The notes under the pieces: model-generated
The model's database searches: none
Seen by the model: the letters and a program-made list of their open reading frames with translations, nothing else
What the model was told of the DNA's origin: nothing
Program-made: the position numbers and the translations under genes
Part shown: positions 52,501 to 64,000 of the stretch, piece after piece
How the letters are laid out: each line of letters begins with the position of its first letter
Position numbering within the stretch: the first letter of the stretch is position 1
DNA from: Hippopus hippopus
Taxonomy: Eukaryota > Mollusca > Bivalvia > Cardiida > Cardiidae
DNA: 64,000 nt
Reading direction: 5' to 3'
Assembly: GCA_946811185.2 (NCBI GenBank)
Contig: OX328108.1
Coordinates: 40,752,357-40,816,356, forward strand

Positions 52501-55500
52501 TTGCGGACAGTGTTGGTCAAGATCAGACTGCACAGAATGTGCAGTCTGACTTTGCATCTACATTGTCCGATATGGACATATCTTTTCCCAAATATTACCT
52601 TTGAAACTGCAAAGTTTGGGTTTTTACTATCACTTTGAAAGTTTCATTTCACTTTTTTAGCAGGATAAGTGTTAAGTCCATCAATTGATTATCATACAAG
52701 ATCAATAGATCTAGACATTAAAATGTTGAACTATCATCATTTAGACAAAGATAGGACAAAGAACTCTCATGCTGGAATGAAAAGGCTTTTTCGTTCCTGG
52801 GCTTGTTCGCCTGGGCCTGTTCTTCCAGGCCTGCTCTTCCAAACTCAGAGGATTTTCTGCCTTTCCTTTGGGGCCAAATTCGGCTCCATTCCCAATTCAA
52901 AAATGGCATTAGTTTTCCCCAATTCCAGGATTTTTTCCCAAACAAAACAAATTCACCTTGGATACTGAGCATTGGTCAGTGCTTTTATGAAGCAGATGTA
53001 GATGTAATATACCTACCTCCTGAAAAATCCCAAAAATGTCAAAAAAAAAATGGAAATTTTTCGTACATCCAAAATTTAACAAATAGAATCAAAGGTGTTA
53101 ATGATAAACTATCTATCACTGATTGTGACAAGTGTGCGAAGGTGTTTACAACAATAATATTCCAAACTACATGTATGTCATAAACAAGAACCTTTAATTG
53201 TAGAAATATTGAGTATTTGTTCATATTTCTTGAGCCAGGGTTGATTTAAAAACGAAAAAAGCCCAGGTAAACGAGCCCAGGGACGAATAAGCTAAGGGCC
53301 GAATAAGCTAAGGGACGAAGAAGCCCAGCACCGAACAGAAAAAGGAGTGGGTCTGGGATGAAGGCTTGTTCCTTTTTATTTCAAATTGTTTGTCATCTTT
53401 AATTTACTATCGATCCATCAATAGGATTTGCATACCTTTCGGACTGTCTCTATTTAAAAGGCAGGACTCTGCTCGTGCAGTTAAGAACGTGTCCACCAAC
53501 GTCATTTCCGTTTTAGCTGGTGCCTGATATAGGTGCAGCACGAAATTCCGTTATTTCCGTTATCTATACAAATCTTTCCCAAAGCTTCCCCAAAAAGACC
53601 AGAATGCATATATTTTTGCAGTCTGATCTTCATCTACACCATTCGCAAAAGCTATCTGGGTCATTCTACCGAAAACGTATAGATCTATATCGCGTCCCGT
53701 GCATTTTCTCTCAATAGAAAATGTTATTTCTGAAACTTATTCCACCTTTTTTTCACCATATAACATCCCAATCCAGTCTGGAACAAATACGTCATTTGAA
53801 TTCAAAAGAAAATAATGTGAAAATACATGTAGGCAAAGCCTAGAAATGGGCGAAAGAGACTTTTTCCTCAGACATATGAAAACAATCGGTACAATAACTG
53901 ATCGGTACAGATATATTCATTTGATCCTGCCAAGCAAAATTTTTGATGGCAGAAGATATCTGCAGACAACAAATTCGAAAGTGATACAAATATGACAAAA
54001 GTCCTCAACAGGGTAACATTTTACTGGCATTTTTATCCTTTTCCGTCAATGTTCTCAGAATCCTTCTTCAGGGCCGTTTGAACTCGGGATTGTGTAGTAA
54101 TGAGTTAACTTGTGACGAAATTCAGCCCTAAATTATCAGGAGTCGCTAATCCCAGCTGGACTAGTTTTTTTTCCCAAGAATCAATGATAATCACTGCGAC
54201 AGAACTCATCCACCTGTTATCGCTGATCATTTGTAAGATGGGAAAACAGCCACTGGGCTGGAAAAAAGTTAATGTAATCCTAATTAAAGGAACTTTAGGA
54301 AAGCAAGGATAGGTGCACTGGCTGCCACGATAAATAACTGAAGTAATCTTGAAAGTGGCCGAATAAACATACAAATACCCGTATTTTTCATGGCTCTGTG
54401 TACATTAAGAAATATATTATTTCTCAGGCTTTGACAAACGCTACATTTACTCATTAGTTAGTGCCCCACCCACAAACTTAAAATGTTTTTTTCCTAAAAA
54501 ATAAGGCTGGTGACCTATTTGTTTTAAGCCTGATTCTTTAGTTTAGTACCTGAATATTATTTATTGAAAAAATAAGAAAAATCTGAAAGTTAGAACATTT
54601 AAAAAATAACTTTAAAAGATAATCTTTGGGTTTTTTTTGGTTTTTTTTTTCCCCCAAAATAAAGGTGTTTTAGCCGTAAGTTAAGTTTTTTTTTTTAAAT
54701 ATTGATACTCAGTATACACTAAATTATTTCTTTCATTAAATTTGATGTTTCACCAATACAATGACATAAAATTTGCTTATAATTGTTGTAATTTAAAAAA
54801 ATATACATAGACTTAGTTTTCATAGGTGAAATTTCATCCTGAACTGCCGCAATGCAGGGTGTACTAAAAGAAATATTCATAGAATTTTCCCAAAGCTGGT
54901 GACCCCCTCTTTTTATCTCCTATTTTTGTAGATCAGATAATAAACTATCACCAAACAAAGTTTCACGAAATTCTGAATGTTTTGAAAAAATGACGAAACT
55001 GTAGCGATCGTCTTTTAAAATATTTTTCTACGCTCGTTTAGTAAAAGAATATCTCAAATGCCAACTGATATCAGATCTCAAATATCTTTGTGAAATTTAA
55101 CATTCCTATTTCAATCTTTTTATTAAAAATATCTCAATTGCCGTGTTGATACAAGATTAATCTGTGCATTCTATTTTTAAATTTAATGCTTTATTTAAAA
55201 AAAAAAAAAGAATAATCAGGAGAGAGTTCGATCTCTTTTATTCGTTTATTTTAAATTTTACAAGGAAGACAAGCTTGACAAATCCGACTATCTAACTATT
55301 TTACAACCAAGCGTCAGTATTCTATATCGCTTGACCACTTACTCACGCTGCTAATGACAATGACTGCTACTCAAACTCCTAATGTATGGAATAGTATAGA
55401 ATGGAGGTATGGACGATCCATGAACTGAAACTTCAAAACACGTGTTGTGCAGTCTGGTCTTGATCTACTCTAACCGCCCATGTCCGTCAAAAGGTAAACT

Positions 55501-55509
55501 GTTTGCGCT
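49590..55509. other. intergenic, repeats only
   Basis: MITE family A pieces at about 49957-50150, 51795-51995 and 53920-54108; a palindromic GATCAGGCTGCAC-type repeat at 50560-50635; a similar one at 52510-52570; a diverged SINE at 54120-54370. Short ORFs carry no domains. Confidence 0.5.
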
Positions 55510-55738
55510 TTAAGTCTTTACAAGACGACAAAATTTTAGACTTTTCGAAATTGAGAGCATTTGCAGACGACAAATTAAATGAGATACTAATGTTGAGATT
55601 TGTCTTGGAAAGTGTACAAAATACTTTGGAAAAGGGACAAAATGCTGGTTACCAGCATTTTCTCCTTTATCCATAATGTTTTCGAAAGTCTTCTACCTCA
55701 AGGTTGCACAAAGTCGGCACTGTGTCATAAAGGATTAA
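55510..55738 (+). repeat. MITE family A
   Basis: GTCTTTACAAGACGACAAAATTTTAGAC-type start (first 20 nt only partly conserved), central AAAATGCTGGTTACCAGCATTTT palindrome (arms), ends CATAAAGGATTAA. Confidence 0.7.
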
Positions 55739-58043
55739 ATATGTGAAATCGACATTTTCAGTGGAATAAACAGAAGGTAGACTGGTTTTGGTCAAAGCAT
55801 CTCGCATACATACCGTACAGTGAAGTCCCAAGATCGGAATGCACGTCCTGTGCAGTGTGGTCCTGGTCTACACTGTCTGCAAAAGTATGTCAATCCGTGC
55901 ACAGGGCTCTTAAAATCGAAATTGCCTGAAGCGAAACAGTTCTTTCTTTTAATTAATCCGTCAGGAGATTAGTAGATTATGTAATGTAAAAAAGATATGA
56001 AACAAATTCGCAAACTGTGCTCTTTCAGTGCCAAATAAATAAACTCGATCTCTTTTCACGGCTCTAAATACAATCTATTGAAACTTACAAAGATTTTGAT
56101 TGTATAGGCTTGACTACACAAGCGGACGGTATAGATCAAAGATCAGACTGCACGTTCTGTGCAGTCTGATCTTGATCTATGCCGTCCGCAAAAGTCACTC
56201 GGTGCAGAAAAGGTTAAGAGAAAAAAATATATAGAACATTATAAAGAAACAGCATTTTAATTGAGTCTGTACATTAAAATACAAATAAAGATAAAACTAA
56301 AATATACATATTGAAAAAAAAAAAAATATGAAATTTTGAAATGTTATATACATCAGTATAACGAAGCCATAATGAAGCCATAGACTCCAACTGCCCAGCT
56401 ACAAACGTTTATGTTACTTTACTGGCAAGTTCTTCATCTTGGTAACCAGCATTTTCTCCTTTTCCAACAATGTTTTCAGAAGGCATTTTCTCCTTTTTCC
56501 CTCAATGTTTTCTACCTTTCCATAACAAACCTCAATTTTGAGTCACGTTTATTGTGTCGCATACAAATGCTTTCAATTTGGACTAGTCTCAGATTTTGTC
56601 GTTTGATAAAGAGTTAAGCAACATGTAGCAAATGTTCTAAACATGGATAGGTCTATAGCATTCGCCAGGTTCATTGTTGAAAGAGCGATTTAGCGTGTGT
56701 TTCTCATTGGCCCAGAAGAAAGGCATAGGTTTGTTATCAGGGAACCTTGGGCCTCAAAACCCCCAAAACATGTGGATGCCCTTGAGCCAAGCACTGGAGA
56801 GCCTCGGTACTACTGAACTCCACTTGGTTTATCCAATCAGAAACTGTTGCTTTCAAATTTCGAAAATTCTTGAGGATAAGACTAGGAATGTTCTGAAGAA
56901 ATAACTGGTGAATACGGGCCGAGACTGCAAGTTTTATCAAATCGATCTTGATCTACATAGGCCGCTAAATCAACTCATGACGTGCACCTAGCTTCAATAT
57001 ATATAAATAGAGCATATTTGTTTGTTTTTTTTTTTTTTTTTGTTAAAGATCGAAATTTGAGTGAACATCATCGGTAATTTTTTTTTCACTCGATCTGCGT
57101 CACTCGTGAAAATATTACCGATGATTTTCACTCGATGAAATTAATTTCGATTTTTCACTCAAAAAATAAATATCCTCTATTTATTTCATGCTTCTAAACC
57201 CTTTTTCGTTGGGACTTTCATCAAAATCCAGTACAGTTGTTTTTGGTAATTCCCTGTAGCGTACCTCCCCCCCCACACAAGAACGCATTACAGTGTTACG
57301 CAAAGCGCAAGAAATGTAAGGTAAATGCGCGTAAATTACGTCATATTTCCCTCTGGTTGACTGGCACTCACTGTTTACCTAGGTAACTAGTGCGCGGGAA
57401 CTACTGTTTCCACCTTCAATTGAAGAGTTACGGAAACATTTACGGTAAATTTCACTGGTCGTAAACATGAATTATTAAACCTTATAATCCACTATTATCT
57501 CTCGATAAATTACCGATAAGTATGGCATAAATTGCAGTATTTCATATGTGAAATGCAATTCTCCTATTCTTCTTCTTTATATACTCAAAATAACATAAAA
57601 ACTACATTAATAACGATAAAAATGCTAACAATTCCAAATAACCAATAACCCTTAAACTACTAAATAAATGAAAGGAAAATTTCCACTCATTAATAAAAAC
57701 CCAAATTTTATGATTTTAAAGTTGATTTCAACGGGGCAGCATTAGGGTTAACAGAATCAAATCACTCATTTGAATCACTGCTAAATCTCTTTACCAAACA
57801 AGAAAGAAACGCCTTAGTTCTCCATATTGAAAGCGATTGCAAATAATAAATTATGAATGGCAATAGTGATGGAATTTGTCTTTGATTTGATGTGTAGGCA
57901 AAATTGTGGCAAGACGAGAAAATAACAATTACTAGCATTTTCTCATTTTGCCACAATGTTTTCATAGGCGACTTCCTTAGTATTGTAAAAATACGGAATT
58001 GGTTAGTAAAGTGTTATGCAGCAAATAGTTTCGTGTAACTTTT
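55739..58043. other. intergenic, repeats only
   Basis: Palindromic AGATCAGACTGCACGTTCTG-type repeat at 56125-56195, MITE pieces at 56440-56616 and 57775-58015, and the dispersed repeat with ATCGAAATTTGAGTGAACATC at 57030-57560. No gene. Confidence 0.55.
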
Positions 58044-59624
58044 TTATAAGCATGGCCCCCTGAATATTTTTTCCGACACGGTCTGTGTGTTGTTTTCATT
58101 CACACGTCTTCTTAGGATATCGAATTCGTACACTTTGTCACCTCTAATAAAATGTATTGTATAGCGGTTCGCAGTGTAGGCAGACGTCATACCAATCGGC
58201 ATATTATGTCCAAGGGTCTTGAGAGGGTAAGGCCAAGCGTCAACTGTTTTCTTTTCAAAATTCCAGAACCAAAACATGTTGTCACTGTATAACAGAATCT
58301 TTTCTGTCCATCTTCCGGAGTAAAATCTCATTGTAGTGGCAGCACGCGGACGCCCCGGAAATTTTCTAGCATAAAACCAACTAGGGTATCTGTCTTGACT
58401 GTCTATATAGAACGTATTCCTCCTGCTATCAAAGGAGTATCGATAGACTCTTGTTGAGCTAAATAAGAATACCTTGTCTCGTTGTTGATATGTGTTTATG
58501 TATACGGCTGCGTCAACTCGGTATGGATATGGTCTGTGACCAGATCTAAACCTAGGGTTTTCCAAGAACATCCTCGCTATCGGCGTTTTGGACGCGATAT
58601 CTAACCCGTTCTCGTCGTCAACTTTGTACACATAGGTCTTCTTCAACCATCCTTGTCGTTCGCGCGTAAACACGTACGTGATACGGCCAATTTTAAATGC
58701 CGCAGTTATCTGCATATCACACTGAGGTGGTCTCTCTTTCCTTCGAGGTGTTGTTGCCCTGGTAATAGGTCTCCAAGTAGGTCTTTGCGTAGGTCTCCAA
58801 GTAGGTCTTTGCGTAGGTCTCCAAGTAGGTCTCTGCGTAGGTCTCAGGGTAGGTCTCTGAGTGATTGGCGGGTTTGTGACAGGGTCAGTATTTCTACCAT
58901 AAAGTGCCTGAATTGCCCTTATATCATCTTGATGAAGCTTCAGATTTTTAGAATATCTATAGTATGGTGCCATTAAAGCGTCTTGAATGTTGGAGTGTGA
59001 GATTCCAAGGGTGTGGCCGAATTCGTGTGCTGCGACAATGTAGAGTTCGGTTCCATCTTGTGAATTTAGGACGAATTTTTCTTCGTCATCGAAATGGACG
59101 ACACCAGACTGTGGAAAGAAGGCGTGTGCAAGCACACCACCTTTGCCGTCAAAATCGTAGTATGGGGGATTTATAGTATGACGCTTGACTTCGAACGATA
59201 TATTTATGTGTGTGGTAATATCAGCCGTTTTTATGTGTTGAAAACGCAAGTTTGTTTGGTCAGCCCAAATCTGTAGCCCTCGTCTCATGGCATCATCTAC
59301 TTGTTCATGGGTAAGATGCCTATTATACCGTGGATACTTAGTAACAGACCACTTCAAGTGTTTCTCAGTCCATTTCGTGCTTCCGATGTTGTATTCTTGT
59401 GGACTTAAAAGGGTCTGTGGCATCATTTTGAACTCAGGTTTAACAATGTCTTCGCAACCGCAGCGGGGCCGTGACATTAATTCTTTCGTCTTTTGGTCAC
59501 AAATTCCTGTCACATTCAGACCGAAATCGGCACTTTTCATTTGGTACAAACATAGTGCAGCTTCGTAGTCAGATTCTGTGTTGTCCTTAGTGACGTCAAG
59601 GTAACCGTACTGTTTTAGATATTG
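58044..59624 (-). CDS. matrix metalloproteinase, main exon (526 aa)
   Basis: Begins at a splice acceptor (CTATATTTCAG, AG at 59625-59626), phase 0. Encoded in order: peptidoglycan-binding-like propeptide (QYLKQYGYLD), cysteine switch PRCGCED with the inhibitory Cys, catalytic domain with zinc site HEFGHTLGISH and Met-turn ALMAPYY, a linker of RPTQRPTW-type repeats, and a hemopexin domain bounded by Cys in PPQCDM and the final GPCL. Secreted zinc endopeptidase acting on extracellular matrix; the Cys-switch keeps it latent. No furin site, no transmembrane or GPI tail seen. The joined protein with exon 1 is 559 aa, normal for the family. Having nearly the whole protein in one exon is unusual for an animal MMP gene. 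Confidence 0.95.
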   Translation of the reverse strand, partial: QYLKQYGYLDVTKDNTESDYEAALCLYQMKSADFGLNVTGICDQKTKELMSRPRCGCEDIVKPEFKMMPQTLLSPQEYNIGSTKWTEKHLKWSVTKYPRYNRHLTHEQVDDAMRRGLQIWADQTNLRFQHIKTADITTHINISFEVKRHTINPPYYDFDGKGGVLAHAFFPQSGVVHFDDEEKFVLNSQDGTELYIVAAHEFGHTLGISHSNIQDALMAPYYRYSKNLKLHQDDIRAIQALYGRNTDPVTNPPITQRPTLRPTQRPTWRPTQRPTWRPTQRPTWRPITRATTPRRKERPPQCDMQITAAFKIGRITYVFTRERQGWLKKTYVYKVDDENGLDIASKTPIARMFLENPRFRSGHRPYPYRVDAAVYINTYQQRDKVFLFSSTRVYRYSFDSRRNTFYIDSQDRYPSWFYARKFPGRPRAATTMRFYSGRWTEKILLYSDNMFWFWNFEKKTVDAWPYPLKTLGHNMPIGMTSAYTANRYTIHFIRGDKVYEFDILRRRVNENNTQTVSEKIFRGPCL

Positions 59625-59732
59625 CTGAAATATAGTGAGGAACACACAATTTAACTTTTTACCAAAAGAGCAGTCTTTTATTGGAACCTGGGTCCGTTTT
59701 GACGATTTGGATAATAAGACTAAGAATGTTCT

Positions 59733-59962
59733 TTAACCCTTTACCAAACAAGCCCTGGTTTTTCACGACCCTGGGAAGGACAGCTTTTGAAAACCTTGTG
59801 GCAAAAGGAGAAAATGCTGGTAACCAGCATTTTCTCCTTTTCCCACAAGGTTCTCTACCCCTTCAGACAATAAATTTCATAAATCGAGACACTTTTTATT
59901 TGTCGTCTGCAAATGCTTTCAATATGGACCAGTCTAACATTTTGTCGTTTGGTAAAGAGTTA
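59733..59962 (+). repeat. MITE family A in the MMP intron
   Basis: TTAACCCTTTACCAAACAAG start, TTTGGTAAAGAGTTAA end, central GGTAACC palindrome. Confidence 0.75.
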
Positions 59963-60404
59963 AGATAGGTCGGTAAATAGGGATCCTATTGAAGAACCCA
60001 TTGTAAGTATTGAGGAAAGACTGGTACATTTTCTGTTTTGTTTTCTTTTTCGAGAATCTTCTCTGCCTTTCAATGACAAATTCATTCTTTTCAGCGTTAC
60101 TTTACGTGCCAACAATACCTTTAGTCCAAACAAGTTTTTTTTTTCCTCATGCAAGAGTTTAAAAAGTGTGTATAATCAGTTTCTGTGTCAAGCTAAGAGA
60201 AATGTCTTTGCTTTCTCTCATATAAATCGTGGAAACAAATGTATCCTGTAGCAGTGACAATCATCAATCCTGGGAGAGAAATAGAACGAGGGCAATATTA
60301 GGATTTCAGATATTTATAAGCTTGAAGTTTGCATGTTATCCATTTTAATGGCTGCTTGAGAGCGACTTAATAAACATTTAGCGGACAGTGTAGATCAAGA
60401 TCAG

Positions 60405-60634
60405 TCAGCAAAACTTCACCACACAGTCCCGAGTTTTAATGATCCTGAGAAAAAAAAAGCTTTTGAAAACAATTTGGAAGGAGGAGAGCCACCATTCTCT
60501 CCTTTTCCCCAAAAGTTTTTTCTCCTTCAAAAAACAAATTTTCACTGGTTAAGTTGTACATGTATCTTATTTGTCGTCTTCAAATGCATTGGATTTAGGC
60601 AAGAGTAAAATTTTGTCATTGGATAAAGAGTTAA
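60405..60634 (+). repeat. MITE family A, diverged, in the MMP intron
   Basis: CTTCACCACACAGTCCCGAG start and GGATAAAGAGTTAA end; centre degenerate. Confidence 0.6.
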
Positions 60635-61501
60635 CACAAGTTTCAATGAAATTTAACTTTTTTACTTCGATTTGTGAGATAAATAGCCTTTGCAGATAGC
60701 TTAGATATAGAGGATATTTGTTTTTTACGGTGAAAGATCGAAATTTATTTCATCGAGTGAACATCATCGGTAATATTTTCACGAGTGGCGCAGCGAAAAA
60801 AACAAATATTCTATTTATTTCATGCTTTTAACCCTTTCTGAGGGGGAACTTCATCAAAATCCAGTACAGTTCTTTTCGGTTATTCCCTGTGGCGTACCTC
60901 CTCCGCATAGCAACGCATTACAATATTACGTCAAGCGCGAGAAATGTAAGGTAAATTACGTCATATTTCCATCTGGTTGTGAGGCACGCGCATTTTACCT
61001 AGGTAACTAGTGCGCGGGAACAAGTGTTTCCACCTTCAATTGAAGAGTTAGAATAAAAAAATCGGTATTTTCACTGGTCGTAACCATGAAATATCGAAAA
61101 ATATTTCACCGATATTTCTCGCTAACCTACCGGAAAGCATGAAATAATAACCCGTATTCTGCTCAGTAAATTAAATGAAACTTTCAAGCCGATATTAAAA
61201 ACGCGGTTGATGCATTTCAAATTTATTTTTTGGAGAAAAAATATCTCCTTATCGGACAGTGTAGATCTAAGATCAGACTGCACGTTCAGTGCAGTCTGAT
61301 CTTGATCTACATTGTCCGAAAAAAAGGTGCTTGAGTCGCGCTTAGCAGCTTAAATGTTAAGATGATCTAGTTCCACTACATGTCTCTAAACTACGAGGGT
61401 ATGTATGTTCGAAGAGAAATTGCACTTTTAGACAGGAAATGAAGTCGAATTTACTAACAAAGAAAAAGAGGAAAGCAAAATAAAGCTACGCGTAATGATA
61501 C

Positions 61502-61600
61502 CTTTTCTTTAGCTGAACATCCCGTGGCCGATGTTAATTGAAAGGTGGCTGCTCCAAGGAGAAGAAGCATGAACACAGAGTTCCACGGCTCCTTCATCAT
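61502..61600 (-). CDS. matrix metalloproteinase, exon 1 (signal peptide)
   Basis: 33 codons from ATGATG at 61600. The product has a short charged start (MMKEPW), a hydrophobic core (VFMLLLLGAA) and small residues at a likely cleavage site (LTSA-TG), i.e. a secretory signal peptide. It ends AAG followed by GTATCA, a phase-0 donor matching the phase-0 acceptor at 59625. No other signal-peptide candidate lies between, and the main exon lacks one. Confirmed only by fit of phase, strand and function. Confidence 0.75.
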
Positions 61601-62867
61601 TGTGTTTTCTTCTATACTCTTTTGTCTGTATGTCGTTTTAGCATATGCTACCAGCAGAATGTATGTGCAGTAATGACCAAATTCACGTCTTTACTAATAA
61701 TTGTTACTACGCAATGTACAGTACTTAAATACAATAGCAACACGGATGCTCAATCCTTGCCTGCTCTTGCAACCCTTGGTCTGGATGATATATTTTTGTT
61801 TTTCCTCACATCAATCCAAATAAGGGCATAATTTGACGATCAAACTAGGCAAAGTTAGGTGACTCTTGAGAAAAACATATATACTGCTTAAGTAGAAGTT
61901 GGCAAAGTGACTTTGGGTATCTAAATGTAAGAACTTTCCTGGAGACAAAATCGGATACGTGAATCTGGGCACAAATGTTTCAAAGGCGCAGTGTCAAGTG
62001 CTTGATGTCTCATCCTGTGATTAAGGATCATTTGTTCATGGGTAAGTATTTCATAAATGAGCCATGCTCTGCGATTAGGAGGGGGTTATTGCTTCTGCAA
62101 AAAGTATCGATTCATATCAGCCTGCGCAGTCCGCGCTGGCCGACATGGACCGAAACTTTTTGCTATCTTTAATTTTCGTGTCAAAAGACTACTATACTTC
62201 ATAATTCGGTCGGTTGTTCAACGAAATGGATTTTAGTGGTCCATGATTATATGATAATTTAAATCTTTTTTCCCGTCAAAAGACTGTTATACTTCATGAT
62301 TCAGTCGGTTGTTAAATAAAATAGATTTTATAGATCCATGATTATATGATGACATGTTTGGTATCATGCATCACGGAGATCCATTAAGCCCCCTTTTGCC
62401 TGAGCACGGCTCATATATTTCTGCTTTGAAAGGTCTGTATCATTTTTACTTTGCAACTAAGAAAAAACAAACTTCAAGAAAACTTTATTGCACCAGCTAC
62501 GATTCTTTATTCGATGACTTTGCCCCGCATGGAAAGCCTGCAGTACGCAGTCATCAACGAATAGCGAACATGTTGCGACTTTGAGGTAAGGTGTGAGACA
62601 GGGCTCGTTATATCCGGCATGCAGGGTGTGCGCGAAATAAGTGATGCTACTTGACCATCTTAGCTGTCCATCTTCAAGCCTTAGTTATATTGACGAAATG
62701 CGCCATGCTCTGGTAAAACAGGGTTTCATGCTTCTCCGTGACGCATTTTACCAAGTAATTCATCACATAATCATGGATCGGTAAAAATCCGTTTTGTCTA
62801 ACAATAAACGAAATCATGAGGTAGAATAGTCCTTAGACATAAAGAAAATTTACCAAAAGCAAAAAGT

Positions 62868-62925
62868 GTCGACCCATGTAAGCCTGCGCGGACTGCGCAG
62901 GCTTACATGGGTCGATAATTTTTGC
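62868..62925. repeat. perfect hairpin repeat
   Basis: TCGACCCATGTAAGCCTGCG pairs with CGCAGGCTTACATGGGTCGA around GGACTG. Confidence 0.85.
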
Positions 62926-63182
62926 AGATGCATTAAGCCCCCTTTTCACAGAGCATGGCTCAAATGTTTATTTACGGTACAAGCCGCCGGAAGAGCGGGA
63001 TCCTTTTTATTTCAATGTTGTTTTTATGTAGAATGTATCACAAAATCGAATGGTGCAGACCAGATTTCAAACTAAACAAAATGTGCAACCTGCTATAAAT
63101 CTACATTGTGCACAAAGGCACGTAATTATGATTTATTATAATTTGCCTGCAACACGAGAAAAAGGGCATTCGGACATTTGCG

Positions 63183-63243
63183 TAAAGTGTCGTTTCGGAT
63201 CAGCCTGTGCAGTCCGCACATGCTAATCCGAAACGACACTTTC
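63183..63243. repeat. hairpin repeat
   Basis: AAAGTGTCGTTTCGGAT pairs with ATCCGAAACGACACTTT; inner arms imperfect. Confidence 0.85.
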
Positions 63244-63303
63244 CGTTTTTATGTAATTTTCTGTTTTGCGCAAGTCTACTGTAGCACAAAATCTAATGTA
63301 GTC

Positions 63304-63366
63304 GTAAAGTGCCGTCTCGGATTAGCCTGCGCGGACTGCGCAGGCTGATCCGAGACGACACTTTAC
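63304..63366. repeat. hairpin repeat
   Basis: GTAAAGTG-CGTCTCGGAT pairs with ATCCGAGACG-CACTTTAC; inner AGCCTGCGC/GCGCAGGCT. Same class as 63183-63243. Confidence 0.85.
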
Positions 63367-64000
63367 GCAAATGTCCGAATGCCCCTTTTCAAGTGTTGCA
63401 AGTCATACCATAGGTCAGGCCAGGGTCTAGAGGGGTACGCCGACTTCTCAAAGTAGGAATGCGACCATGAATGATCTCGGACTTTGTACGTCATTTAACA
63501 TGAGTGTTGACATTATGTCTCACGTACAAAAAAAAAGAAAGGAAAAAAAAACCAGAAAAACCCCCTTCTCAGTTTTCCATTAACTTAAAGGCGATATATT
63601 TAGCAACATTGCAAGAAATTGCTGTTTTTCTTCGAAACTTTATTCCATTACTGCAGAAGGTACACGTACACATGTAATCACCTAGGATAATATCAAAGAA
63701 AACTAACACCCACGGGGAGGCCAGTGTTTCGAGAAACTGACAGTTAGAAGCTATGACAGGAGCTCAGGAGCTTTAGGAAAGGGGGGGGGGGGGTTCCGGG
63801 TCATGACCCGAATAGATCCTGCTCCATCTATCGTTTTATCCTCGAAGAACTGGCGACTGATAAAACAGATACATTGTTAAGGTCTACGGCCCCTACCTCC
63901 TCGGTAAACATCCACATTTTTGTAAAAGCTATTCGGCCAATATCGGCAGCTTCCGTCTGTTAATATGGCAGTTAGGGGTCGAAGACTCACTAACTCATCG

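Larger units (their letters stand above)
59625..61501 (-). other. phase-0 intron of the MMP gene
   Basis: Donor AAG|GTATCA at 61502/61501 and acceptor TTTCAG|CAA at 59625/59624. Length 1877 nt. It contains two family-A MITEs (59733-59962, 60405-60634), the dispersed repeat at 60710-61140 and a GATCAGACTGCACGTTCAG-type palindrome at 61258-61320. Confidence 0.75.
61601..64000. other. intergenic with palindromic repeats
   Basis: No gene seen. Hairpin repeats are listed separately; a related degenerate copy is at 62060-62165. A poly-G run sits at 63781-63794. Confidence 0.5.

Noticed and set aside
52718..52972. 84-aa reverse ORF and overlapping forward ORFs
   Set aside because: Low-complexity CCTGGGC/CCAGGCC-rich sequence; frames on both strands, none recognisable.
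61538..61831. 97-aa forward ORF
   Set aside because: Runs antisense over the metalloproteinase signal-peptide exon and has no domain.
62868..63366. CRISPR-like array
   Set aside because: Hairpins differ in outer arms and spacing, and the context is an animal genome.

Overview
The window reads as invertebrate, most likely bivalve mollusc, genomic DNA. This is inferred from a low gene density, several copies of a tandem-array element (roughly 145-bp monomers between palindromic ends), many short palindromic MITE-like repeats, tRNA-derived SINEs, and one intron-containing animal gene (a matrix metalloproteinase). No species can be named from sequence alone.

The centrepiece is a complete Polinton/Maverick (adintovirus-like) element at 7256-24802 (17,547 bp). 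It has about 1.06-kb terminal inverted repeats beginning 5'-AG, and a perfect 6-bp target duplication GACTAA (7250-7255 and 24803-24808). Left to right it carries a small BECR-nuclease-like ORF; an HExxH metalloprotease with a SprT/WLM-like spacing; a six-copy 226-bp tandem array; a protein-primed family B DNA polymerase broken by one base at exonuclease motif I; and a rightward late-type cluster (membrane protein, HerA/FtsK-type packaging ATPase, small helical protein, basic protein). A leftward cluster follows: integrase, TATA-binding-protein homologue, second helical protein, minor capsid protein, coiled-coil protein and major capsid protein. At the right end are a small ORF, a BIR-domain protein and a tandem PC4-domain protein. 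The set amounts to replication, integration, packaging and capsid functions plus an unusual host-facing layer: TBP and PC4 for transcription, BIR against apoptosis. No adenain-type cysteine protease was seen; the HExxH protein could be its replacement or something else.

The late clusters are packed like a virus: consecutive ORFs overlap as TAATG (17056, 18065), as ATGA (20412, 20780) or by 13 nt, which suggests termination-reinitiation on polycistronic RNA. Several starts are preceded by GTAAGAA-type octamers, whereas other genes have TATA boxes.

The flanks are repeat-rich. 1-7249 holds one tandem-array element, a MITE and degenerate satellite-like DNA. 24.8-58 kb holds a 3.6-kb inverted-repeat element, SINEs, two more tandem-array elements, a 1-kb TIR element, a LINE reverse-transcriptase tail with one in-frame stop, and over a dozen MITE copies. 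At 58044-61600 (minus) lies a matrix metalloproteinase gene; I located its signal-peptide exon 1.9 kb upstream of the main exon, joined by a phase-0 intron. 61.6-64 kb holds palindromic repeats only.
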